Shown here piece by piece: positions 11,181-22,904 of a DNA stretch of 64,000 nucleotides; the stretch's first letter is position 1; each line of letters starts with the position of its first letter. Source of the stretch: Theristus sp. LFF4_11 (Eukaryota > Nematoda > Chromadorea > Monhysterida > Xyalidae). Below the pieces are notes generated by a model. That model searched no databases and was not told the origin of the DNA. It was given only the letters and a program-made list of their open reading frames with translations. A program made the position numbers and the translations under genes. Where the stretch lies: the NCBI GenBank assembly GCA_030248135.1, contig JASANC010004322.1:1-64000 (forward strand), given 5' to 3'.

Positions 11181-11933
11181 GGAACGAATACGAACACGAA
11201 ACAAGGAAAGCTAGAATCAACAAACAACAAGAATGACAAAATAATAATAAACCATAATAAACAAAATGTATTTTTGACATAATTAGGCATGACCTTTTGA
11301 GCACCACGCGCAAACCGACATCAACTCAAAAAACAAACCCATGTCAGAATTCGACACAATGAAAATATGAATTGGCCCGCAAAAAAAACAGAAAAACAGC
11401 AAAATGCATGATCGAGATCAAGTAAATTGAACTCAGCACACAAAACATCAAGCACAACAAATTACAAAAATACAATAACAGCATCATGAAATGACGCTCA
11501 AGAAAAAAATTACAACAGAAAATCCAAGTCATACAAGAAAACCCATCACAACACGAGAGTAATCGAAATTGTGGACAAAAAAATAAAAAATTACAAAGCA
11601 ATCGGTGAAAAAAGGTAAAAAGTCTATTGTGATAAGCGAAATTTCACTAAAATCCACTGCTGCATAAGCATAACCGACAAAATAATGAGAATGGTAAGAC
11701 AATCATGCGACTGACGGATCCAGTCCAACACCACAAAAACTACAGTGAAACTGTTACTTATGACCAGTTCCCCGAATGGCTGCTTCTGAACTGAACTCAC
11801 TGATTGATCCTCCGACCCATAGCCAATCAGATTCAAACGCTGGAATGCACAACGTCCACTGCAGCGAAACAAAAATAAAAGTGAGCAAGAAGAAGACAAT
11901 CGCGCGGACAAGCACAATGCAAAACCCGTAACG

Positions 11934-14900
11934 CTAAGCGTGCGCGTACGCCGCCACCGAGTATTTGCTGACTCGCGCGAACGTCGCCATCGAGTCGATG
12001 CGTTTGTCGCGCGATCGATAATACCGATTGAAGTCGGCACGCATGCTGAACTCGCGGTCGTGGTCGACCGTTGACTTCGCCAGCGACACCAGCAGCTGCT
12101 GGATGGCGCGCTGTAGATGGACGAAATGTGCAGTCTGGTATGACCTATTTTTTAAACGTGTCCCACTGAAATGACGTCATGTGTCGCCAAACATGCGCCT
12201 GTCGTTCACAGCAAACCAGACTTTCCCGTTTAGCCGATTTCTTCCCGTAAACAAATGGTGAATGTCGAATCAGTCAGACCAAACTGACATTTTAGTGCCT
12301 GTACTTTGAGAAACGGGCGTTTTTAAAGCAAATGACGTGATTTTAGTCCGGACACGTTTGAATAAATCCACAATACAACGTGCAAGCAGTGTTTCTTGCG
12401 GTGTCGCCTGGCAAGCGCATACCGCGGGCCCTATGTTTCGTATAACATCGTGCAATCGGCTGATTGGTCGGTGATGCATGCGGTGCTTCCGGTGCGCCGG
12501 CATGCATCACGCGTGTGTGCTGACGACCACCAACCAATTAGCAATCAGCAGCAACCAATTTAACGTGTATCCCCTACACAGCAGCCACACCCGACCGAGC
12601 CCCCTGCTCGATCGGCGAAATTACGTCACCACCTTTCCCACCCTGGGCGATGAACAACAACAACCAGCCAATCAGCGTTTGCAAACGCGTTCTCAAACTT
12701 TCTCAGTCGCCCCGATTCAGCGGGAGTTCCGCTCGACGGCAATACGTGTGCGGTGTTGTCGTCTTGATAACGACAATCGCAATTTTATCGCAATCAGCAC
12801 CGTTTAGATTGTGGAGTGCAGGTGGCATTGCAGAGCACACACGAACAAAAGTCACCCAATGCTGACGAATGACTATCGAGACCAATCAACAACTGCAGCA
12901 CTGAACAAAACGAGACCAAACCTGCCAAAAACCAAAAAAAACTCACACCGTACTGCTCGGCCAACGTGCGCAGCGGCGCCCGACACGTCTCCGCGATCTC
13001 GGCGACATTCTCGCGGCGTCGTCGCTGCTCCGTCTCGAGGTCGATCGACTCGACAAACTGTTTCGCGAGCGACAGTCGCCGACGCCGCTCTTCGAACGAC
13101 GCACGCGCAGCGCACTCGGCCGCGCAGCGCCGCGTGAATCGGTCGTGCTGGCGCGCGAGACGCAACGCCAGATCGAGCATCACACGCAGCTGCGCGCTGC
13201 GCTCGATGTCCTGCGCAGAGGTGTGTTTTACTGTGTTGCACGAATCATACACACGAGCAAATTGATCGACTGAATGCATGTGGACAGTTCACTTTTTTTT
13301 CACAGTTCACAGGAACCTAAAGTGGCGTGACGCGCCGTACAGTCCATCTGGATAATACCGTATTACCTCAATTAACCCCCCCCCAAAATTAAACCCCCCC
13401 CAAAAAAAATAAACCCCCACCCCCTCGACAAGTTTCCAAATAATCCCCCCAAAAATAATCCCCCATGGGGGATTATTGGAAACCTGTTTTAAACACATAC
13501 CCAGCGAATTCAGTGGCTGGTTGCAGTGAAAATGATGAAATTGTGCTCCCAAAGGCCCCAAATGGATGAGTTAATGGTAATTTCATTACAAAAGGCTGTT
13601 GTAAAAGGAAATTTCTATGTAGAGTAGAAGTTTCTGCGACTTCCTTACTGCCATGGAAGGTATTTTTGCCATTTTGCCCACCCCTAAAAATGGTTTCCAA
13701 ATAAATCCCCCAAAAATACCCCCCCCCCCTAAAAATAAACCCCCACCCCCAGAAGTCGCTGAAGAAATAACATGGGGGTTTATTAGAGGTAATACGGTAT
13801 ATGCAACTAGCTGATTGGTTGGTTATAGCAATTCTCAGCGTTGATTGGTTGATCATGAGCAATTCTCAGCGTTGATTGGTTGGTTATCACGTCATGTTGC
13901 ATATATTTTCCAGATGGACTGTACATGCATACGTCTGTAGAACGGCAGCAGTTGCACACAATAATGCATGTGTGCAACGAACCCTAATCAGCTAGTTGCA
14001 CACAATTTACAGATCAGACTGTGCAATGATATATTTGATAGCATGATTGGGTTGGCGGTTGCACCACTTCGTACAAAAAAACGCTTTGAAAATAGAAATT
14101 TTTTTCGGCAACTCGAACAAAAGACGAACCGCGTTTTTCGCAGTGAATGTCGCCTCGGACACTTTCGCCAAATATTCGTCGTGCGCCTCGCGAATGTCGC
14201 TAACGTCATTGGAATCTTCGATGCGTCGTTGCAACGCGAGCCAGTGCACCTCCAGAACCTACAGGCAGAAAAAAAGTGTCCGTGAAAAGATCACCGACGG
14301 TAAATCATCAAACAAAGGCGAACAATCAGAAGAAGAATTAGAATTGACAGGAAAATGCATCAAAAAGCGAAATTTTTACAAATCTACCCCAGTGAGTCAT
14401 TCACCTCGTGGAAAAAGTAGAAATTCAAATGCTGCACGAATTCGAGCACTTCTGAGAGCAGCAGCTGGAATCGATGCGCGATTGATTTCACCTCTGCGAA
14501 CAAACAAAATGGAGTTTCGTTTCTCCTTTGAACTGGTAATTCGGCGACCAGAAAAATTCCAGAGACCAGAAGATACAAAAACAGCGCCAGCTTGGCGCAC
14601 GGCTGAGCGTCCCGGACGGACGAATGCGGCTCCTATTTTGTCTTCTATGCTCGTTGTCATCGTCGTCGCCGAACTTGACCATTTTCAGTCTAATTTTCAG
14701 TCTACCTTTGGGCGCGTACAGTTCGAATTTGAAAAACGTCGGTATATGGGCGGCTGAGCGTGAAGCGGCAGCTCTGCTACAGCTACGCGTCACCAAATAC
14801 TGCTTCATGAATGCCTTTTGAGAAACAAACAACGCACGTCTGTTTCTCGAACAACTCACCGGGCAACTCTGCGATTATCGCCAACGAGTTCCCATCGGTC

Positions 14901-17900
14901 GCTGCAGTCCAGCACTGAAGCAACGCGAAATGGATTCGGCGAACCTTCCAGAATGTCAGGAATAATTGGTCGTATTGCTCATCGGCCTCTTCCGTGACGA
15001 TCTGGGGAAATTGGGAAAAATTCGAATTTAAAAAAGTGGAAACGCCGAAACTGTTGAACGAACGGTGATTTTCGGCGATGTTTTTAACGCCCAGAAAAGC
15101 GTACAGAACGCCGTCGAGTAGGGCGCCCATCGAGTTTTCTCTGTTATTAAGTGCCTATATGCACCCGTCGGCGGGGCTCGATCCCCCGAACACACAGACA
15201 AGAGTCTAAAGGCCCATTCATGCACGCGCGCGCTGAAGCGCGTGGACGAACGCTAACATGAACGTGCGTATCTTCTAAAACTGAAGCGCGCTGACGCGCG
15301 CTGAAGCTGTGCTGCCAGAGTTTTTATAAAACCTTGCTTTGCGGCAATTTCTAGGTTTTTAGTTTGTCAGTTCCATTCATTCGACACAGTCTGCGAGCTG
15401 TCCATCTGTCAGTCGACACAAGAACACCAGGCCAATTACAGACAAGACAGGGGCTACAGGGCAATTACAGACAAGACAGAGACCACCTGGTCTAATCAGG
15501 CAGTTTTCGGTGGATTGAGTCGAAAAACTGTGAACCAAGAATTCAGTCGAGACAAACAACATTTACCGTTTTCAACGGGCCGTCCAATTTGTATTTCAGT
15601 ATTAGTGCATCCCAACCGGACGAACTGTCGAGGTACTGCAAAAAAAAAGAAAATCAAAAATTCAAAAAAAAACAGGTTTTCCCCTATGTTATGCCCAAAA
15701 TGAGCTCACAACAACCTCAAAACCACCCAAATAACTCTACCTCTAACGGCTCAATATCGATCATATCAAACAAATACTCAGGTGTGGTCCTGTGGTCCGC
15801 GTTTGCCTGTCTGATCGCCAAGTCCAACAGTCGCGTCACGTTCATTGTTGAGAGTTCACTCGCTTCTTCGCTCATCTCGTCGCTGAAAAAAACCGGTGGT
15901 TTTTTTCAATAATAGCATTTTTGCTATAACAACAACAGCAGCAAGGGCGACAAATGAAACTGCGCCTCGCAAAATGCAGTCTAACTCTGTAACATATCCA
16001 ACTAGCTGATTGGTTGGTGACATGTGATGGACGCATTCTGTGCAGACATTGTTGTGGAGGCGGCGTTGGGCTTGCACAGAATGCATGAATCACGTGATCA
16101 CCAAACAATCAGCTGGTTGGATTTGTTACAGAGTTAGACTGATGATAACAAAATGGAATTAATCGCGACACAACGTGAAATGAAATGAAACGAATAGCTT
16201 ATGTTGCAGTTTCGAATCCGATGTGTCAGTGTTCATACTAGCAAGCCAAAGCAACAAAAAAGTTTAAAAACCTCTAAAACTTACGAAATCAACGTCAGAA
16301 ACGTCGTCGCGAATTCACCATTCGCCAACAGAATGTAATCAGTGATAGCCTGCAAACATGAACAATAAAAATCGTATTTAGAGTTGTGCGCATAATGTCG
16401 TATCGCAGCCAAAACAAACACACAGGCACCCATAATACGCACTCACAAACGCTGTGTACAGAATCGTGTGTGTGTGTGTGTGTGCTTGTGCGTTTGTGTG
16501 CGCTCACTGCGACCACCGAACTGGACTCTTTTAAAACCAGAAACAAAAAGAGCTACAGTTGGAGATACAGGTGAACTTTTTTATCATAAACAACAATCAA
16601 CTGACTGATTACGTTTGAATTAGGCTATTAGTTGGCCTAACCAACCAGCTGAATGCAACAAATCAACATGTCCGATTCAATCGTCAGACACCGCAAGTTA
16701 TCTACTGTGTTGTGCAGTTTGCTTCAAGTTTTCAGTCAGTCAGTTCGTTTACACCTTGCTCTCACAAAGACATCCCAAATCACACAGTTTTGTCGTTCAC
16801 CTTCAAATGCGCGACCAGCTTGAAGCGCTGCTTGAAGACGTCGAGCACGAAGCGACCGGCGATTTGGTAGGCCTTGTCAATCAACACCTCGAACTTGCCG
16901 TGCGAGACGTTCGTTGCGACGTCGTACAGGCAACTTGGTGGCTGGAAGAAAAAGTTTAGCGATTTTTTAGATTTATTAGGAAGGAACGTAAAAGGAATGT
17001 GAACACTGTGGTTAACTACAGTCGAACTCCAAATAATAGGCAATCAGCTGATTGGTTGGTGATCACGTGTATGCATGCCTTCTGTCCATCCTTCTAGACT
17101 CCACCGCCACAGCAATGCCTGCACGGACGGCATGCCATCACGTGTACACCAACCAATCAGCAGCTGATTGACAATTAGAGTTCGACTGTAAACTGTGTAT
17201 ACGGAGTTACAATACACCACATAAAAAGTCACTGCACAAAGAAGATTCTCTGAAAAATCAGCTTTCCCCGATGTATCTTTGTGTGAAAGGCTTCACTTCT
17301 AACAATCAGGTTTGGCTTAAGCGACCACTGGTAGGTCCACAATAATTATTGTGCAGAATTAGCTGTGGAACCAAGATTTCAAGTTGTTCATTTCCCTTTT
17401 ATTTCAGATTTCACCATTCACCAAGATTTCATTTTTATTTTCGCGAGCAAACACCGACCAGTTGATTCAATTCGTCACGAATGACCGCCAGACCCGGTAT
17501 CGTCTGATTGTCGTCGCACGACACACGCAGGAAGCGCACCGATTTGCCGGCGATCAAAATCTGACAGACAGATTTGTGGACAGTTGAAAACGTTCATGAG
17601 AGATCAATTGGGCAAATGTTGACTGCGGTTTCGTCGGGGTTGTTGTTGTTCTTCTTCATTGCCCCCACTACCGAAAGGTATTGGTATTGCATCAATTTCA
17701 ATTTGAGCGTCAGCCAGAGAGGCTGCACGTGAGCGAGATTTTTTCGATCACGTCACGTCACGTCTACGGTTTTGGCATGCTACCGTTGATACAGATGTCT
17801 GTATGTTCGGCACGTTATGTCTCGTGTTGTTGCATACACCATTGAGTTTGAATTTGACTGAAGCTGGCAGAAACCTTTTTGTTCAAATCCGGGAAATAAA

Positions 17901-20900
17901 ACCGGTTTTTCCCGGGTTTTTTCATCAGCATTCGCTGGCGCACTGCAGCCCAGTTGAGCTCAACTTCACAAAATTCATCTCAACACCACCGCCAACCTTA
18001 TTAGCGATGTGACGCGTCAGGAATACGGGCACGTTTTCTTCGCGCAGGGAGCAACACTGATCCCAGAGGGTCGCCAGGCTCGTCGTTTGCTCGTCCGATA
18101 AACAGATGAACAACTGGCAAAAAAAGTGATTTAATAATTTCCGGTTTTTTGCAGAACTTTTTGCATCGGTCACCGGTTTCCTGATGTGCACCGTTCTGTT
18201 CAAGTGTCCAATTCGGCACGTTCAAGTGTCAGGCAAGTGCACGAGGAAACAGAGTTCCAGACCAACAAGCTCAGGAAGGAAGGACCCGAAAAGTGCCGAA
18301 CTTTGGCGGTTATTAGTATTATATGGACGGCTATGCATGCTGCTAATAAGCCATGGCCCTTGCAGGAAGAACGGGACAACCTATGAACTCTGGCTCGATT
18401 GAAATTGAAAATATTATTTTAATACTCCATTGTGGAACAAGTTCAGCATGTTGTGTGGCTTACAACCAGAGACTCTGTCCATCAGCTAGTTGGGCGCTTT
18501 TAAATCAAAATTTGATGTAAAACACAATGGAAAATTCAAAAGAAAAACCATCGCACCTCATCATTCGGGTCATCTAGTTGGCCGTCGCAGCACCATTGCA
18601 CCAACGCTCGTTTCATCTGAAATTTTTACGCGAAATTGATGATTGATGCGCGAATGTGCATAAATCTGAATTGCTTGACTGAGGTAGAACTGTCGGTTTT
18701 GTGACAACGGACACTTCAGAACGAACCCACCGGCACGGATACGCTCGCGTGAAATGGGTTTGTGTGCGTGCCAATGGGTTTGTGTGCGTGCCAATGGGTT
18801 TGTGTGCGTGCCAATGGGTTTGTGTGCGTGCCAATGGGTTTGTGTGCGTGCCAATGGGTTTGTGTGCGTGCCAATGGGTTTGTGTGCGTGCCAATGGGTT
18901 TGTGTGCGTGCCAATGGGTTTGTGTGCGTGCCAATGGGTTTGTGTGCGTGCCAATGGGTTTGTGTGCGTGCCAATGGGTTTGTGTGCGTGCCAATGGGTT
19001 TGTGTGCGTGCCAATGGGTTTGTGTGCGTGCCAGTGGGTTTGTGTGCGTGCCAGTGGGTTTGTGTGCGAGCCAATGGGTTTGTGTGCGTGCCAATTGGTT
19101 TGTGTGCGTGCCAATCGGTTTGTGTGCGTGCCAATCGGTTTGTGTGCGTGCCAATTGGTTTGTGTGCGTGCCAATCGGTTTGTGTGCGTGCCAATCGGTT
19201 TGTGTGCGTGCCAGTGGGTTTGTGTGCGTGCCAGTGGGTTCATGTGCAATCACAGATAACTCTGCAACGTCACTATTCACCTAAACCACGAAGATCATTC
19301 AAGTCAACGTGAACGGTCTTCGAACAAAAATTTTATTGTCTCCCCAAAAAAAGCATCGCAAACTCAACAAACTCCAGTTTGCTGCGTACACCAACGCTGC
19401 TCACCTGCTCACAGGGAGCGTCCAGCAGTCTGGTGCACATCGCGTAGCTGGCGCGGTGTCCCTCGAACGCGTCGCGAGTCGCGTGCAACGCCGACAACAG
19501 ACCGACGCCGCGTTTGTCGGCTAGCTGAACCGAAAAACACACGCAACATTTATCGCTACAGTTCACTTTTTTTGCGGATTTCAACATATTGCTGAGTGGT
19601 TGTCGGCCACTGAGGAATGAAGTTGAGGCCCGTTTAGGCCTGACGTACGCAGACGTCAGGTATGAATGGTAGTATGCAGTAACACGGGACCTAAAGTGAC
19701 GTGACGTGCCGTATGCGCATACGTCCGGTATAAACGGGCTTTTACAGCAATTTAACGTCAGACCAGCAGGTGTGATGTTTTTCGACACCTTCCTCCAGAA
19801 TGACAACTCACTCCGTCAGACGCTGCTGCATCGCAGAACCACGCTGATTGGTCAAAAAAGATACGCTCAGCCAATCAGCGCGTCTCTGGTCATGAGGTTC
19901 CTGAATGCGAGCGTCGATTTTTGAACTCACATCATGGCAGTGAAACATCAGATGGCTCATGCGTTCGCCGACCTCGTGCTCAATGCGACAGCGGACAGCG
20001 GCCAAGGACAATGGACGAGCGTCGACGGACTGAGAGTGTTTGATCTAAAAAGTCAATAAAAAAACGTTCCGGCTTGAAACGTCACCCGACCCACCCATTT
20101 CGGTATCGTTTTTTTATTGGTTTTGGTGAGCAACAGTTTCATGCTTGACGCGGGAATTCGAAATTGCTGAAACCACCTGAGATACGCCAGCGTCAGTTTG
20201 GGCAATTTGAATTGCCGCGTCAAGCTCGAAGCTAATTTCCTCTCACTGGCTGCAAACGCATTGCGTAGCAGAAAAAAAAACAAAAAATAATAATTCTGTG
20301 CAACACAACAAAACAGTGCACAAAAGATAACAAAATGTGGACTTGCCCAAAGTGTATCTGTCACAGATCAAAACTCGATTTCGAAACGAAAAAACACCGA
20401 AAAATAGGAAAAACACCCAAGGATACAAAAAAAATCTGAAGAGCCGATCACCTCCGAATGAACAGTGCTGATCGTTTTCTGATACTCGGCAAGCTCAGCA
20501 ACAAGAGCCATCGCGAATGCCTGTGAAATTTGACTGTTTTGAGTTTTTTCTCTAAAGTCAATGAGGAAAACACAATTTTATTTTGGCAGATATACAAATA
20601 TAAAACAACCGGTAAAATATTTTTTCGTGGGAGAATCTTTTCTCGCAAAATTGAAACACAAAAACAACCTGATCATAAAAAGCTCATTGGTTCGCATAGA
20701 AACAACGGGCCTGAAAAATCCAATCAGTGAGCCCAAATCCAAGAGGAGCAGCCAATCACTTGATTGGCTACAATTCTGAATCAGACGAAGCAAAAGCTCA
20801 CCTCACGAAAACTGCCCGCCGCGCCATTACCGGCCTCACGCAGCTCGTCAACCGTTTTTTTCACATTCAAGTATTGTCGGGCGATTCTCAAAACCGACGT

Positions 20901-22592
20901 CAATGCCAATTGATCGGCTCTGCGAATGTACCTCTGCAAAGCGAAGAAAAGTCGGTGACTTAAAAAAAAATCTGCTTTCAAAAGGTTCAATGCGAAGGCA
21001 CTGGCAGTGGGATAGGGTAATGCAGGCCAAAGTCTTCTGGCACCTCTAAAACCAAAATTTTAGGTGTGTAAAAAAGCCGTCTGCGCACGAGTTACAACCA
21101 ACCTCAGACACCAATTTGAACCTTCGATCCCAATCGCCGGGCATCCACTTTATGTGCGCTGTATCAACGCCCATCATCGCATATGGAAGGCATTGCACCA
21201 ACGATTGCTCATCGAGGCATAGAAACGCTGAAATTGGAAGAAAAGAAGTTTGATGGGCACAGCAACATTTGTTGTGATTCGCATATGTGCCACCAAACTA
21301 CTTGCACTTCGCCAAAATAACCAGAATCACTTGACATTTCGGGCACTAATAACCTTCGATTTGTCACGTTCACTTGTCACCTCTACACCTGCGCCGGAAA
21401 AGCGCCCAATAACGCCCAGAACTGAACATTATACTTATCCCAATCCTGTACGTAACTCAAACACCCGAACAAACAGGTGAAGCTTGAGTTCAGGTGATGT
21501 TGGGATGGGACCACACCAATTGTGTTCTCGTTTATTGCCCCGGACGAATGCCGCCATACACACCGGGGCCTGGTGGTAGTGCGTTAGACTGTTGTCTGTG
21601 GGCTCGGGGGATCGAGCCCCGCCGAGGGGTGTATAGGCACTTAATGACAGAGAAAACTCGATGGGCGCCCCACTCAATGGCGTTCCGCACGCTTCTCTCG
21701 GTTAGCCCTGGCTGAAAACATCGCCTAAAAATTCCAACAACACCGGGAATCCCGGAAATGTGGATGTGAAACCTCAGTCAAGCGCCAAGCACAAAATGAT
21801 TATTGCAGAACCAACGTTTGCATGCAAATCTGTTTCCGCAATTTGCAAAAATCTGCTAAAAAAATTTCTGCAAACGCTCTAAAATTTCTACAAAAAACCG
21901 ACGTTTTTCTGCAAAAAAACCAGACCGGGATCGTAGAGATTGCGCGCCGTCAACTGCGCCACGCCGGTCGTTGGGCGTCTCTGCGCGTTCAGCATCGCGC
22001 CAACAGTCGACTTGGTGGAACGGGTCGCGCTGGAAACCGGTGCGCTCTCGATGTGCTCAGTGGCGTTTTGTGATTGGCGTTGGTGTTGTGCGCGAACAGT
22101 GGACACTGACGGCGGCTGTTTGTCTCTGTGCGAGAGACAACAACCGTTTACAGTCAATCTCGCTGATTGGTTGGTCATGAGCAATTCTCAGCGCTGATTG
22201 GTTGGTCATGAGCAATTCTCAGCGCTGATTGGTTGGTCATGAGCAATTCTCAGCGCTGATTGGTTGGTCATGAGCAATTCTCAGCGCTGATTGGTTGGTC
22301 ATGAGTAATTGTAAGCGCTGATTAATTGGTCATTACGTCATGTTGCAAATATTTTCCCGATGAACTGTACACCAGAACAATATTGAAAAAAAGAAGCGTT
22401 TCACCCGAAAAATCACTGATTTTTGTTTTGAACGGTGTGCGTACGATACACGCAAGGAAAACCAACGACTATACTCGGTTTCTCTGATCCTCACTTGTCT
22501 CGGTTGCCGGTCGAAGTTGACGGCGGCACCGGAGGGGGGCGACGACGGCTGATCGGCTCCGAATTGCTGTTGGTGTCCGCTTGGCCGTCCAT
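11934..22592 (-). CDS. TUBGCP2: Gamma-tubulin complex component 2 (GCP2), 19 exons, complete
   Basis: Core subunit of the gamma-tubulin small complex that nucleates microtubules at centrosomes. Exons in transcript order: 22592-22495, 22029-21926, 21227-21103, 20933-20802, 20520-20452, 20044-19931, 19524-19405, 18616-18557, 18113-17997, 17560-17459, 16941-16801, 16349-16285, 15882-15741, 15635-15567, 15001-14860, 14493-14405, 14258-14130, 13210-12947, 12110-11934. Every junction is GT-AG and every phase agrees, giving 752 aa (human GCP2 902). Landmarks: DEQSLVQCLPYAMMGVD (GRIP1 start), ILLANGEFATTFLTL (the family's YFLMDQGDFFVHFMD), FWKVRRIHFALLQCW, VLEVHWLALQRRIEDSNDV and C-terminal MRADFNRYYRSRDKRID. 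GCP2 is preferred over GCP3 because of the N-terminal GRIP1 match and short N-terminus. The exon 18 donor is GGT|GTGAGT at 12947, which keeps frame. The N-terminus is short and disordered, and an extra small 5' exon could be missing. Confidence 0.93.
12139..12374 (+). mobile_element. CRE-bearing MITE, copy 2
   Basis: TATGACCTATTTTTT ... CCACAATA. One perfect TGACGTCA (12172-12179); the second has mutated to TGACGTGA. In the last intron of TUBGCP2. Confidence 0.8.
13340..13921. mobile_element. CAGTCCATCTGG MITE, carrying a second MITE
   Basis: Ends CAGTCCATCTGG and CCAGATGGACTG, with TA at 13338-13339 and 13922-13923. It contains GATTGGTTGGTTAT/GAGCAATTCTCAGCG repeats and is interrupted by the element at 13358-13797. 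Related to 22151-22367. Confidence 0.82.
13358..13797. mobile_element. CCGTATTACC MITE, copy 1
   Basis: Ends CCGTATTACCTC and GAGGTAATACGG with TA on both sides. C-rich AATAAACCCCC runs lie near the ends; the core (GAATTCAGTGGCTGGTTGCAG and TTTCTATGTAGAGTAGAAG) is shared with 36014-36477 in inverse orientation. Confidence 0.85.
15077..15204 (-). mobile_element. tRNA-derived SINE, truncated head
   Basis: Minus-strand order: B-box region GGGGATCGAGCCCCGCCGAC, GCACTTAATAACAGAGAAAA, TCGATGGGCGCCC, GTACGCTTTTCTGGGCG. Matches the full copy at 21556-21716. Its 5' end is replaced by a GGCCCATTCATGCACGCG-type repeat (about 15206-15320). In TUBGCP2 intron 14. Confidence 0.75.
15977..16141. mobile_element. 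CAGTC-TIR MITE with CCAAT-type inner repeats
   Basis: Ends CAGTCTAACTCTGTAAC and GTTACAGAGTTAGACTG; inner AGCTGATTGGTTGGTG, ATCACGTGAT and CCAAACAATCAGCTGG. In TUBGCP2 intron 12. Confidence 0.78.
17019..17188. mobile_element. CAGTCGAACTC MITE with TA duplication
   Basis: Ends CAGTCGAACTCC and GAGTTCGACTG, TA at 17017-17018 and 17189-17190. Inner CAGCTGATTGGTTGGTG, two CACGTG sites and CACCAACCAATCAGC. In TUBGCP2 intron 10. Confidence 0.85.
18755..19240. repeat. 20-bp minisatellite, about 24 copies, in TUBGCP2 intron 7
   Basis: Unit TGGGTTTGTGTGCGTGCCAA. The first ~13 units are identical; later ones vary at one or two positions (CCAATCGG, CCAATTGG, CCAGTGGG). Because 20 is not a multiple of 3 and the unit lacks stops in most frames, five long overlapping open frames appear on both strands. 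They lie wholly in an intron and are not genes. Confidence 0.95.
19627..19744. mobile_element. Small CG-rich inverted-repeat element
   Basis: AGGCCCGTTTAGGCCTGACG at the left and CGTCCGGTATAAACGGGCTT at the right. The core ACCTAAAGTGACGTGACGTGCCGTATGC recurs as two halves at about 13315-13337 and 13924-13945, where another MITE splits it. Confidence 0.65.
20128..20290 (+). repeat. A-tailed dispersed repeat (copy 3 of 3)
   Basis: CAGTTTCATGCTTGACGCGG ... CCGCGTCAAGCTCGAAGC ... GCGTAGCAGAAAAAAAAAAC, homologous to the copies at 6416 and 11012. Located in TUBGCP2 intron 5. Confidence 0.65.
21556..21716 (+). mobile_element. tRNA-derived SINE, most complete copy
   Basis: tRNA-like head with GGCCTGGTGGTAGTGCGTTA and B-box GGATCGAGCCCC, a body TATAGGCACTTAATGACAGA, GATGGGCGCCC, and a tail CTTCTCTCGGTTAGCCCTGG. 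Other copies: about 15077-15204, 23040-23105, 54547-54617, and 56169-57424 (split). Confidence 0.8.
22151..22367. mobile_element. CAGTC-TIR MITE with internal 31-bp tandem array
   Basis: Starts CAGTCAATCT after TA and ends GATGAACTG before TA (22368-22369). Inside are about 5.6 tandem 31-bp units (CGCTGATTGGTTGGTCATGA + GCAATTCTCAG) from 22161 to about 22334. In TUBGCP2 intron 1. Confidence 0.8.
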
Positions 22593-22904
22593 TTTGCTTT
22601 ACTGGCGAGTTTCGGAAGTGTTTGCGTTATTATTCTGGGCGGTTTCTGGAACAAAACCCGCTTTTCAAGTCAATTTACGCACCAAAATTCGCTTCCCATG
22701 GAACAAGAAATACAGCAATATGATTAGCTGAATGTGATTGGTGAGAAACACGTCAGCGACAGCAAATGAAAGTCCAGAGAAATTCTCGTTCAGTTTTGCA
22801 TTTTTTTATTCAGATCAGAAACAGAGTAACAAACGGTCCTGAGACGCACGAAACACACAACGAAAACAAGAACAAAAAACAAAGTGAATGCGAAACAGGA
22901 AATG

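Noticed and set aside
18570..19312. Long repetitive proteins of up to 236 codons on both strands
   Set aside because: They are translations of the 20-bp minisatellite inside TUBGCP2 intron 7; its phase-consistent flanking exons are 19524-19405 and 18616-18557.
22161..22334. Regular 31-bp repeats as a CRISPR array
   Set aside because: Direct tandem units without spacers, in a eukaryotic intron and within MITE ends.
11934..22592. Assignment of the gamma-tubulin complex gene as GCP3
   Set aside because: The C-terminal end fits both, but the N-terminal GRIP1 start (DEQSLVQCLPYAMMGVD) and the exon-by-exon order fit GCP2 better.
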